Of a DNA stretch of 33,984 nucleotides, positions 14,677 through 22,795 are shown in pieces. The translations under genes and the position numbers were made by a program. The stretch comes from an uncultured bacterium (GTDB lineage: Bacteria; Verrucomicrobiota; Kiritimatiellia; CAIKKV01; CAITUY01). The notes below the pieces were generated by a model. It saw nothing but the letters and a program-made list of their open reading frames with translations, had not been told where the DNA came from and ran no database searches. The stretch spans positions 1 through 33,984 of the forward strand of contig CAIZMS010000144.1 in assembly GCA_903934155.1 (NCBI GenBank). The letters are read 5' to 3'. Each line of letters starts with the position of its first letter. The stretch's first letter is position 1.

Positions 14677-17295
14677 ATGAAGATCATGACATGGATGCTT
14701 GCGGCCGTTTGGTGTTTCACCACAACGGTGGCAGTTGCTGCGCAACTAGACAAACCCTTGATCACCATTGACAAGCAGGCCGTCAAGATTGAGGTGATCC
14801 GCTCAGGCGCAATTCTCGAAATCCGGCCCGTTTCGGACACGATCGTCCGGGTGACCTGTCGCCCCAAGGGTGCGCCGGAACGAAAGCCAAGCCTGATTGT
14901 GAACAATCCTTTGGATCCCTTTACTGGTTGGGACTGTTCCGAGTCGGCTGACGTGCTCGAAATCCGCACCGCCAAGCTGATCGTCGAGTACTCGAAGGGC
15001 GATGACGCCATTCGTTTCCTCCGCAAGGACACGGGTGAACTCATTCTGGGGGAAAAGCCGGGCGACGGGCGGTCCTTCGTCGATACCGCCGTCGAGCAGA
15101 CGTTCCTGTGCGGAGCCGACGAGGTGCTCGGCGGGTTGGGTCAGCAGACGGACGGCGCGATGAATTTCCGCGGGCGATTCGCGCATCTCTGCCAGTACAA
15201 CATTATCAAGGCCATTCCGGTCCTGGTCTCCAGCAGGGGTTACGGTATTTTATGGGACAACTGTTCGCTGACGGAAGTCAACCGCCGGAAGAGTCCGGTG
15301 CCGCTAGAGTTCCATCCCTATACCAAGACATGGGGCGGCACCTTCACGCCGCGGGAGACCGGCCAGCATGTCTTCGTGCTCGAGAAACTGAACCGCAACA
15401 TTCCCATGACCACGGAAAAAGTGAGCGTCCGGGTTGACGGGAAGGAGATTATCGCGCGGGAATGTCCCTGGCATCCCAACTATTACTCGGGAACCGTGGT
15501 GTTGGAAAAGGACAGGCCCTGCAAAATCATGGCGACAGGATCCATCCGCTTGTTTTACCAGCCGCCCTCCCTGACGGAGACGACCTCGATCTGGTCGGAA
15601 GTGGGCGAGGGCATCGACTATTATTTCATGTACGGCCCGCAACTCGACGGCGTGATCGCGGGATACCGGAACCTGACCGGGGCCGCCCCCCTGTTCCCCA
15701 AGTGGGCCTACGGGTTCTGGCAGAGCCGGGAGCGCTATACCACGGGCGAGGAGCTTGTTGCCATCGTGGATGAATATCGCAAGCGCAACCATCCGCTCGA
15801 CGTCATCGTGCAGGATTGGCAGTACTGGCGGGACTATGGCTGGAATGCCCTGAAGGTGCATCCGGACTACGCCCGCGACATGAAGGCCATCGTCGGGCGG
15901 CTGCATGACCGGCATGCGCGCGTGCTGTTTTCTGTCTGGCCCAACTTCGGGTCGGAACCCGCGAACGAGGCCCATGCGGAGTTCAAGGAGAAGGGGTACC
16001 TGCTCGACGATTCGGTGCTGGGCGACTACATCGGCAACTACCAGGCGGCCCTCCAGGGCATGCAGAAGAACTTTTCGGATTTCTTCAAGCCCGGGGTGGG
16101 GGATGCCTTCTGGAAGCGGATGAAGCAGGGGCTTTTCGACGCCGGGATTGACGGCTGGTGGCTGGACGCCAACGAGCCCAATCTCGCCAGTATCCAGGGG
16201 GTGTTCCACCTCTACCAGACCGCCGCAGGCCCCGCCGCCGCGGTTCTCAATGCCTATCCCCTGGTGCAGACCCGGAGCATCTACGAAAACCAGCGCAAGG
16301 AAACCTCGGCGAAACGGGTGTGCCTGCTTTCGCGAAGCGGCTTTGCCGGGCAGCAGCGCTACGCCGCGGCGGTGTGGAGCGGGGACACCTATGGCTCGTG
16401 GGCGGTGCTCAAGTGGAATATTGCCGGCGGCATCAATTACTGCCTCTCGGGTTTGCCGTACTGGGGCACCGACATCGGCGGGTTCTTTGGAGGGGACCCC
16501 GACAGCCCCGCCTTTCGCGAGTTGTACGCCCGCTGGTTTCAATATGGGGCGTTTTGTCCCATTTTTCGAGCCCATGGAACCGGCAGCAAGCGGGAGGTCT
16601 GGCAGTTCGGTCCCGAATCCGAGGCGATCCAGCACAAATATCTGGTCCTTCGCTATCGCCTGATGCCTTACATCTACAGCGTGGCATGGAAAGTCACCCG
16701 GGATCACTCTACGATGCTGCGGGGGCTCGTGCTGGACTTCCCCCGCGATGCCAAGGCCTGTACCGTGGCCGACCAGTTCATGTTCGGGCCGGCGTTGCTG
16801 GTCTGTCCCGTTACGGAACCCGGTGCCCGCGAAAGACCCGTGTACCTGCCGGCGGGCACGGGCTGGTATGATTTCTGGACCGGGGCTTATCACCAGGGCG
16901 GGACGACCCTCACCGCCAAGGCCCCGCTCGACCAAATTCCGCTTTTCGTTAGGGCCGGATCCATCGTGGTGATGGGGCCGGAGATGCAGTATACCTCCGA
17001 AAAGCAGGCGGATCCCCTCGAGGTCAGGGTCTATGCCGGCCAGGATGCCGCCTTCACGGTGTATGAAGATGAGGGCGACAACTACGGGTATGAGCAAGGG
17101 ATATACGCGGAGATTCCGATCCAGTGGCGCCAAGGCGACAAGACGTTGACCCTCGGGGGGCGGACAGGCCGCTTCCCCGGAATGCTGGAGCGGCGCACGA
17201 TCAAGGTGAAATGGATTGGCGTGCCCGGCAAGGATAGCGGGATGTGTGTGGATGTCGCCTATACCGGCGAGGGCGTTTGTGTGAAGGGGGAATAA
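14677..17295 (+). CDS. GH31 glycosidase, alpha-xylosidase-like, with PA14-like insert
   Basis: The protein has 872 residues. The ATG at 14677 has GAAAGG ten bases upstream, and a signal peptide is clear (MTWMLAAVWCFTTTVAVAA). An N-terminal beta domain is interrupted at about 217-288 by a PA14-like insert (WGGTFTPRETGQHVFVLE, VSVRVDGKEI). The barrel follows (about 345-690), with the nucleophile D497 in GWWLDANEP and the likely acid/base D570 in WSGDTYGSW, plus FRAHG and DIGGFFGG. C-terminal beta domains end the protein. GH31 enzymes are retaining alpha-glycosidases, and those with a PA14 insert are often alpha-xylosidases acting on xyloglucan-type side chains. The substrate here is an inference. 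It is the first gene of a close-packed cluster with the ExbB/ExbD-like genes, 32 nt before the next start. Confidence 0.9.
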   Translation: MKIMTWMLAAVWCFTTTVAVAAQLDKPLITIDKQAVKIEVIRSGAILEIRPVSDTIVRVTCRPKGAPERKPSLIVNNPLDPFTGWDCSESADVLEIRTAKLIVEYSKGDDAIRFLRKDTGELILGEKPGDGRSFVDTAVEQTFLCGADEVLGGLGQQTDGAMNFRGRFAHLCQYNIIKAIPVLVSSRGYGILWDNCSLTEVNRRKSPVPLEFHPYTKTWGGTFTPRETGQHVFVLEKLNRNIPMTTEKVSVRVDGKEIIARECPWHPNYYSGTVVLEKDRPCKIMATGSIRLFYQPPSLTETTSIWSEVGEGIDYYFMYGPQLDGVIAGYRNLTGAAPLFPKWAYGFWQSRERYTTGEELVAIVDEYRKRNHPLDVIVQDWQYWRDYGWNALKVHPDYARDMKAIVGRLHDRHARVLFSVWPNFGSEPANEAHAEFKEKGYLLDDSVLGDYIGNYQAALQGMQKNFSDFFKPGVGDAFWKRMKQGLFDAGIDGWWLDANEPNLASIQGVFHLYQTAAGPAAAVLNAYPLVQTRSIYENQRKETSAKRVCLLSRSGFAGQQRYAAAVWSGDTYGSWAVLKWNIAGGINYCLSGLPYWGTDIGGFFGGDPDSPAFRELYARWFQYGAFCPIFRAHGTGSKREVWQFGPESEAIQHKYLVLRYRLMPYIYSVAWKVTRDHSTMLRGLVLDFPRDAKACTVADQFMFGPALLVCPVTEPGARERPVYLPAGTGWYDFWTGAYHQGGTTLTAKAPLDQIPLFVRAGSIVVMGPEMQYTSEKQADPLEVRVYAGQDAAFTVYEDEGDNYGYEQGIYAEIPIQWRQGDKTLTLGGRTGRFPGMLERRTIKVKWIGVPGKDSGMCVDVAYTGEGVCVKGE

Positions 17296-17327
17296 ATCCA
17301 TGAGTCAGGATGAGGAGGCAGAACTGT

Positions 17328-18620
17328 ATGAAGTTTGAATGTCCGAAATGTAGCCAACGTCTTTCGGTTGCGGCGACCGCCGCAGGGCTCATGGTCCGGT
17401 GTCCGTCATGCGATAACCGGGTCAAGGTGCCGCTGGCGTCAAAGGGGGATCGGCGCGCCTGGAAGGAAACAGACCCGACGAATCCCAATCCGTTCCTCAG
17501 TCTGGGGATCACGCTGGTTGTGCTTCTGCTGTGGTTCCTGCTTCTGTTGCCGTTCGTCCCTCCGGCAGGCACGCCGATTTCCTCATACAGCACGATGCAG
17601 TTCCTGTCATCGTTGTTCTACAAGCATTTCCTGGTCAGTTTCATCAACACGATGTTCTTCGTGTGGGCCATGTCGATCATCTTCCTCAAGCACCTGAAGA
17701 TCCGGCACCAGAAGGCCGCGATGATGCTCGACGTCCTGCCGCCGCAGCTCGGCAAGGAGATCGACGGCACGAACGTGGGGGCCTTTATCGACCATGTCTA
17801 CTCGTTGCCCCACAAGTTGCGCGACAGCCTGATGGTCAACCGGATCCGGAAGGCGTTGGAGCTGTTCGAGATTCGGCAGAACGTGGCCGAGGTGCGGGAG
17901 ATGATGGCGAGCCAATCAGAGATCGATAGCGGTCGCATCAGCGGCAGTTTCACCCTGTTGCGCGCCTTTCTGTGGGGGATCCCGCTGCTGGGATTTATCG
18001 GGACGGTCATCGGCTTGTCGCATGCCATCGGCGGCATGAGCTTCGGCAACGTTGAAGATGTCAGCAAGATCGTGGGATCGATCAACAATGTGACTAGCGG
18101 CCTGGGGACGGCCTTCGACGCCACCCTGCTGGGCCTCGTGCTGGCCCTGATCCTGAACTTTCCGCTCAACGCGCTGGCCAAACAGGAGGATGACAACCTG
18201 CAGACGATTGACGCCTTCTGCAACGAGGTGCTGCTGCCACGCCTCAAGGATACGACGTCGGCGCTGACGATCGATTCGAGCGCCGTGGCCAACGCGCTGG
18301 CGCTTGCCATTGCCGGATCGCAGGAGAAATTCATTGTGCAGCTCAACCAACTCGCCCAGCAGATGGGAGGCTATGCCGCGGAGATGGAGAAGCGCATGGC
18401 CACATTCCAGGAGACTGTGACCGAGGAGATTGTGTCCCGGAACGCCGAAATGCGCGAGCAGAATCAGTTGGCGTTAAATGGTTCGCTGGAGCAGGTGTCC
18501 AGGTACATCGGCGGGTTGGAGGCGGGCATTGGAGGCCTCAACAAGGTGCTCAAGGAGCTGGGCGAGCGGCAGGTGGTGGTCCAGGCACCCCCGCGGCGAC
18601 ACTGGTTCTGGCGTTCCTGA
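17328..18620 (+). CDS. ExbB/TolQ/MotA-type channel protein with N-terminal zinc ribbon
   Basis: The protein has 430 residues, and AGGAGG lies nine bases before the ATG. Residues 1-35 form a zinc ribbon with C5, C8, C25 and C28 (CPKC…CPSC), like the MJ0042-type finger. Transmembrane helices lie at about 57-78 and 104-121, then at the two positions that define the ExbB/TolQ family: 212-234 (GIPLLGFIGTVIGL) and 259-281 (SGLGTAFDATLLGLVLAL). A helical, probably coiled-coil tail runs from about 333 to 415. Family members form pentameric proton channels that drive a partner protein through the envelope. Two ExbD/TolR-like genes follow, as expected for such an engine. The zinc ribbon on the cytoplasmic end is an unusual addition. 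No TonB, TolA or flagellar gene is nearby, so the driven target is unknown. Confidence 0.85.
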   Translation: MKFECPKCSQRLSVAATAAGLMVRCPSCDNRVKVPLASKGDRRAWKETDPTNPNPFLSLGITLVVLLLWFLLLLPFVPPAGTPISSYSTMQFLSSLFYKHFLVSFINTMFFVWAMSIIFLKHLKIRHQKAAMMLDVLPPQLGKEIDGTNVGAFIDHVYSLPHKLRDSLMVNRIRKALELFEIRQNVAEVREMMASQSEIDSGRISGSFTLLRAFLWGIPLLGFIGTVIGLSHAIGGMSFGNVEDVSKIVGSINNVTSGLGTAFDATLLGLVLALILNFPLNALAKQEDDNLQTIDAFCNEVLLPRLKDTTSALTIDSSAVANALALAIAGSQEKFIVQLNQLAQQMGGYAAEMEKRMATFQETVTEEIVSRNAEMREQNQLALNGSLEQVSRYIGGLEAGIGGLNKVLKELGERQVVVQAPPRRHWFWRS

Positions 18621-18662
18621 AGGCGGTCAGGTCCGGACGGTTGAACCCGAAACACAGCACCC

Positions 18663-19514
18663 ATGGCCAAAAAACGACAAGGCAAACATGACGAGGTGAT
18701 GCTCATCCCGTTTTTGGACATCCTCTGCTCGCTGATCGGGGTTCTGATTTTGATTGTCGTGGTCATGAGCGTTTCCCAGATGCAGCGGGTCGATGGGCGT
18801 TCCAAGGAAGAGGTGGCCCGGGCGCAGCGGTATCAGACCCTGCTGCAACAGCTGAAGGACGAGGAGAAAGCGGCGCTGGAACGGCAGGCGAAGGTCGCGG
18901 AATTGGAGCGCAAGCGCAACTCCGAGCAACGTCTGCGGATGGAACTGCAGGAGAAGCAGCGGAAACTGGCTGAGATGCGCCAGCAGCTGCAGCGGTCAGC
19001 GGACACCGCCCAGGCGGACAAGCTCAAGACCCTGGAGCTCCGCAAGCGGATCGAGTCCCGCGCCCAGGAGAGTCTGGCGTTGGCCCAGTCGCTTAAATTC
19101 ACGCAGGCCGAAATCCTGGCGCTCCGGAAGTTGATCGACGAGCGGCGGAAACTGCCGGAGATCAAGCCGAAGGTCCAGGTCATGCGGTCCACCGGCAGCG
19201 GCACGGTCGGGAACCAGCGCCTGTTTTTTGTCGAGGTGAACGGGATCGCCATCAAGGTCCACCAGGAGAAGGGGAAGCCCATCAACGTCCCCATCGATAA
19301 CGTGAAAGGGGACAAGGACTTCAACGCGTTCCTTGAAAAGGTCAAGAATACGGGCAACGCCTCCCTGTTGTTCCTGGTCCGGAAGGGGGGCGGCGTCACA
19401 TACCTGCGCGCGGCAGGCTGGGCCGAACAGCAGTATCAACTGAACACCGGAAAAATCCCCATACCTGGCGAGGGGCCTCTCGACCTGAGTCTTTTTGCCG
19501 GAGAGAGGTACTGA
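18663..19514 (+). CDS. ExbD/TolR-like protein with long coiled coil (paralogue 1)
   Basis: The protein has 283 residues from the ATG at 18663, 42 nt after the channel gene; the ribosome site is weak. A basic N-terminus (MAKKRQGK) leads into a single transmembrane helix at about 14-38 with an acidic residue at its start, D19 in LIPFLDILCS. ExbD, TolR and MotB use an Asp at this place for proton transfer. A long charged coiled coil follows (about 45-160, rich in Glu, Lys, Gln and Arg), then a compact C-terminal domain (about 170-283) with LFFVEVNG and NASLLFLVRKGGG. Topology should be N-in with the coiled coil in the periplasm. There is no OmpA-type peptidoglycan-binding motif, so it is not a normal MotB or ZorB. 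Confidence 0.75.
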   Translation: MAKKRQGKHDEVMLIPFLDILCSLIGVLILIVVVMSVSQMQRVDGRSKEEVARAQRYQTLLQQLKDEEKAALERQAKVAELERKRNSEQRLRMELQEKQRKLAEMRQQLQRSADTAQADKLKTLELRKRIESRAQESLALAQSLKFTQAEILALRKLIDERRKLPEIKPKVQVMRSTGSGTVGNQRLFFVEVNGIAIKVHQEKGKPINVPIDNVKGDKDFNAFLEKVKNTGNASLLFLVRKGGGVTYLRAAGWAEQQYQLNTGKIPIPGEGPLDLSLFAGERY

Positions 19515-19528
19515 GCGGATAACGCCCC

Positions 19529-20602
19529 ATGAGCAAGAAACGGCATGCCGAGGAACAGGAGTTGCCCTTCGTGGCGCTGATGGACACGATGACCAACGTG
19601 GTCGGCGTGCTCGTCATCGTGATGGTCATGATCGGGATCACTCTGGCCCGGGCTGCCAGCAAGGTGCTGTCGTCATTGCCTCCCGCCACCGAGGCCCAGA
19701 TCGTGGAGGTCATGTCGCGGCTCGAACGGCTGCGCGCCGAGCAGGCGCCCCTCCAGGCGAAACTGGCGGCCCCGGCCGACGTCCGGACCGATCCGAAGGC
19801 GATGGAGCGGGTCGACCAGGAACTCGCCGATCTTGAACGGCAGATGAAAAACCGGGGCCTCAAGCCCCAGGACGATGCCGAACTCATCCGCGACCTGGCC
19901 CGGAAGGACGAGGAACTCGTGAAACTCAAAGCGGACGCGTCGAAAATCACGGAGGAGCGGAATAATCTCAAGGTCCAGTTGGATCAGACACCCATACCGC
20001 TTACTCCGCCCGCCAAGGTCGTGCGCATTCCGGCCAGCCGGCCGATCCCCAAGAATGCCAGGATTGAGCAGGTCGTGGTCACGAAGGACGGCGCCTACTG
20101 GGTTGACGAGGAGGCCCTGACCCGTCAGTTCCTAGGGGAGTTCAGCCTGGCCGGGAGCCGCGAGGCGATCTTCAGTCAGGTGAAGCGCGGCAACAAGCGG
20201 GTCACGATTTATGATGCGGTCAAACTCAAGAACTATTTTGAGAAACGAAAGCTCAAAACGCGCGGGTTCGATGTGACCATGGGCTTTGAAGAGTGGTCCC
20301 GCACCTGGCCGGTGTTGACGTTGCGCGCCTCCGGCGCGCCTGTGGCCGACCTGGGGGGGATTCTGTGGCGGATCAAGCATAAGCCGAACGCGGTCGTGAT
20401 GTTCCGCGTCACCGGCGATGGGTACGACCACTATCTGGATGCGCGGGAGGTGTGTGACAAGCTGGGCATTCCCGCCGGGTGGGAGTACGCCTTCGCGCCC
20501 GAGGCCAAGTGTTTGATCAATGAAATCGAGACGAACCGGCCCGTGCCTGCGGCGAAAGACAAGTCCGACGAAATCAAGCCGCCCGCGGCTAAAATCGACT
20601 GA
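19529..20602 (+). CDS. ExbD/TolR-like protein with long coiled coil (paralogue 2)
   Basis: The protein has 357 residues, starting 14 nt after paralogue 1. It repeats that protein's plan: a basic start (MSKKRHAEE), one transmembrane helix at about 13-39 with Asp at the same position, D19 in ALMDTMTNVVGVL, then a charged coiled coil (about 45-150) and a C-terminal domain (about 165-340). The segment NAVVMFRVTGDGYDHYLDA parallels NASLLFLVRKGGG in paralogue 1, suggesting a shared fold. The tail is Lys/Pro-rich and probably disordered. ExbD proteins act as dimers, so two co-encoded paralogues could form a heterodimer inside one channel. No peptidoglycan-binding motif is seen. Confidence 0.75.
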   Translation: MSKKRHAEEQELPFVALMDTMTNVVGVLVIVMVMIGITLARAASKVLSSLPPATEAQIVEVMSRLERLRAEQAPLQAKLAAPADVRTDPKAMERVDQELADLERQMKNRGLKPQDDAELIRDLARKDEELVKLKADASKITEERNNLKVQLDQTPIPLTPPAKVVRIPASRPIPKNARIEQVVVTKDGAYWVDEEALTRQFLGEFSLAGSREAIFSQVKRGNKRVTIYDAVKLKNYFEKRKLKTRGFDVTMGFEEWSRTWPVLTLRASGAPVADLGGILWRIKHKPNAVVMFRVTGDGYDHYLDAREVCDKLGIPAGWEYAFAPEAKCLINEIETNRPVPAAKDKSDEIKPPAAKID

Positions 20603-20621
20603 CGAGGAGAGGTTGGTCAAA

Positions 20622-22784
20622 ATGAATCTTATCAGCGTGTTCAAGTGTGCTCTCCTGACCGGACTGCTGGTTCCGGCGGGATGTCAGAACGAAAACGGGA
20701 GGGGTGTCCCAAAGGGGGACGAAGCGGTTTGGCAAGGTAACGCGGGCGGGATGTTTTCGCGACAGGACATCATCGTCAAAACCGAGGCGGGCAAGACCTT
20801 TCATTTCCCCGTCAAGATCGTCGGCAACAGCATTACCAGCGAGCTGGGCCCTTTCGGCCTCTATACCGAGGAACTCGTTGTCAAAGACAACACGACCACC
20901 TTGGGGAAAGTGTCCTTGAAGATTGCTGGCGACGAGGGGTTCATCGTGCAGTGCCCGTTTGCCATGCCTAAACCCCGCGGCAAGCCCTATTTTATGATCC
21001 CGGGCTTCCTGTACGGCTCCAATAACCTGAAAGGGTCCGACGGGAAACAGCCGAAATTCGACTATGGCGGGAAAGTTTCCTATCCCAACAGTTCCCTGTG
21101 GTACATCCGGGCCGACCGCAGTACTCACCCGGGCGTCATCACGGTGGTCAACAACCGGGTGTCGATGGTCGGGATCGGGCATCGCATGATCGGCCATGAG
21201 CAGGAGCCTGCCGATGTGTGGTCGCCCCGCTATGTGTTCAATGGGGTGATGCTCGACAGTTCGGATCCTGCTGAGGATCGGGTCGGGTTTCAGTTGGGGT
21301 ACGAAAATGCGCCCGGCCGCTATTCCTGGACTTGGAACGATTCCCGGATTCCCCGCGAAAACGCCTATCGGTTCGGCTGGATCAGGAACGCCAAGGGCAA
21401 GACGCTGACCACGCAGACCTTCTATTTCACGGATCGCGCCTCGTCGGTGAAGGCGTATGGAAAGGCGCTCGAAGCCTATTATCACGCCTTCCACCAGCCC
21501 CCGTTGAAACGCTCCCAACGGCTTGAAGCGCTCGAGAAGATAGGAACCTTTTCAGCCACGGAAGGCTACAACCAGGATCACAAGTTCTTCTTCCTGTACG
21601 ACGGGCCGGGCGGCAACATGGTGGGGGACATCGCCTGGACCGGCGGCATGCAGGTCGCCTATCCGTTGCTGGCCGCCGGGATGAGGGTCAACAACCCCTT
21701 GTTCATCGCCAGGGCCACGGACTTTATTGATAACTTGAGCACCCAGGTGATGAATCCGAAGGCGGGCCTCCTGAACGAGGAATTCCGGGCCGAAAAGGGG
21801 GGCGCGGGGGCCTCGACGGGTTCAGGCTCCGTACGGGGGAAATGGAACGTCACGGGATGGTGGGGAATCGGTGTGAACGCAAACTGTTTTGACATGGGCG
21901 ATCACCCGCTGCACAGCGCTTACCTCAACGGCCAGGCAGCGTATTATCTTCTCAAAGCCTATGAGCGTAACGGATGTAAGAAGGAACGCTGGCTGAAAAC
22001 GGCGCAAACCGTCCTGGACACGGTTCTCAAGAGCCAGAATACGGCAGGGGCTTACGGCGTGTTCTTCGATCCCGAAACCGGCAAAGCGGTGGACTACGAT
22101 GGGTTCCAGAGCTGCTGGTTCCTCCCCGGAATGGCGCTACTGGCCAGGCTCACCCAGGCTCCGCAATACCGCGAAAGCGCCACGAAGGCCGCCCGCTACT
22201 ACGATTCGCTCTATGCCACGGGCGAACTGTTCAATACGCCGATGGATACCCATAAGGCGGTTGACCAGGAAGGCAACCTTTCGTTCATTGTGGCCACGGC
22301 GGAACTTCACAAGCTGACCCATGACCGGGTATACCTGGATATGGCCCGCGATGCGCTCGACTGGGAGTTCTCCTGGAAATTCTGTTACAACAAGGCCTAT
22401 TCGCACGACCCGCTGCGCCGCTTGAACTGGTCGACCTGTGGCGGTTCGATCACCAGTACCCACAATTGCACCATTCATCAGATGGGAACCCTGGTGGCGG
22501 GCGATATTCATTACCTCTACACGCAAGTGAAGGACCCCTACATCGCCTCCCGCCTCAAGGATACCTGCGTGTGGGGGCTGGGAACCTACAACCGTGTTGA
22601 CAACGATTTCGGCTTTGGCAAGGTCGGCCATGCCACTGAGCAATTCACCTATACCGATGGCCTGGTGCTCGCCAAGCGGTCATTCTGGGACGGCGGTGTC
22701 TGGGAAGTCAACTTGACGTGGGCCTCCGCCTGTGTCTTGAATTGCGTCGCCGATGATATCCCTGATGAGTTTTTCGGGGAGTAA
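20622..22784 (+). CDS. Putative lipoprotein with six-hairpin glycosidase-like domain
   Basis: The protein has 720 residues. ATG at 20622 follows GAGGAGAGG by nine bases and lies 19 nt after the ExbD-like gene. The N-terminus (ISVFKCALLTGLLVPAGC) looks like a lipoprotein signal with C at residue 19-20; Pro at -3 makes the lipobox non-standard. The first third is beta-rich. The last two thirds (about 300-720) have repeating helix pairs with aromatic loops (DIAWTGGMQVAYPLLAAG, WWGIGVNANCFDMG, GFQSCWFLPGMALLARL, EGNLSFIVATAELHKL), typical of the (alpha/alpha)6 six-hairpin glycosidase superfamily. I cannot pick a GH or PL family. It is likely anchored in a membrane facing the periplasm or surface, and works with the neighbouring GH31 and GH28-like proteins. 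Confidence 0.65.
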   Translation: MNLISVFKCALLTGLLVPAGCQNENGRGVPKGDEAVWQGNAGGMFSRQDIIVKTEAGKTFHFPVKIVGNSITSELGPFGLYTEELVVKDNTTTLGKVSLKIAGDEGFIVQCPFAMPKPRGKPYFMIPGFLYGSNNLKGSDGKQPKFDYGGKVSYPNSSLWYIRADRSTHPGVITVVNNRVSMVGIGHRMIGHEQEPADVWSPRYVFNGVMLDSSDPAEDRVGFQLGYENAPGRYSWTWNDSRIPRENAYRFGWIRNAKGKTLTTQTFYFTDRASSVKAYGKALEAYYHAFHQPPLKRSQRLEALEKIGTFSATEGYNQDHKFFFLYDGPGGNMVGDIAWTGGMQVAYPLLAAGMRVNNPLFIARATDFIDNLSTQVMNPKAGLLNEEFRAEKGGAGASTGSGSVRGKWNVTGWWGIGVNANCFDMGDHPLHSAYLNGQAAYYLLKAYERNGCKKERWLKTAQTVLDTVLKSQNTAGAYGVFFDPETGKAVDYDGFQSCWFLPGMALLARLTQAPQYRESATKAARYYDSLYATGELFNTPMDTHKAVDQEGNLSFIVATAELHKLTHDRVYLDMARDALDWEFSWKFCYNKAYSHDPLRRLNWSTCGGSITSTHNCTIHQMGTLVAGDIHYLYTQVKDPYIASRLKDTCVWGLGTYNRVDNDFGFGKVGHATEQFTYTDGLVLAKRSFWDGGVWEVNLTWASACVLNCVADDIPDEFFGE

Positions 22785-22795
22785 GGGATTATTTG

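Noticed and set aside
17300..17338. Short frame of 12 codons (MSQDEEAELYEV) overlapping the zinc-ribbon channel start.
   Set aside because: It has no ribosome site of its own, and AGGAGG inside it serves the gene at 17328. A leader peptide is possible but unsupported.
17328..20602. Reading the ExbB/ExbD-like trio as a Zorya-type anti-phage system.
   Set aside because: No OmpA-type peptidoglycan-binding domain (ZorB) and no helicase or nuclease effector genes are nearby. The neighbours are glycosidases.
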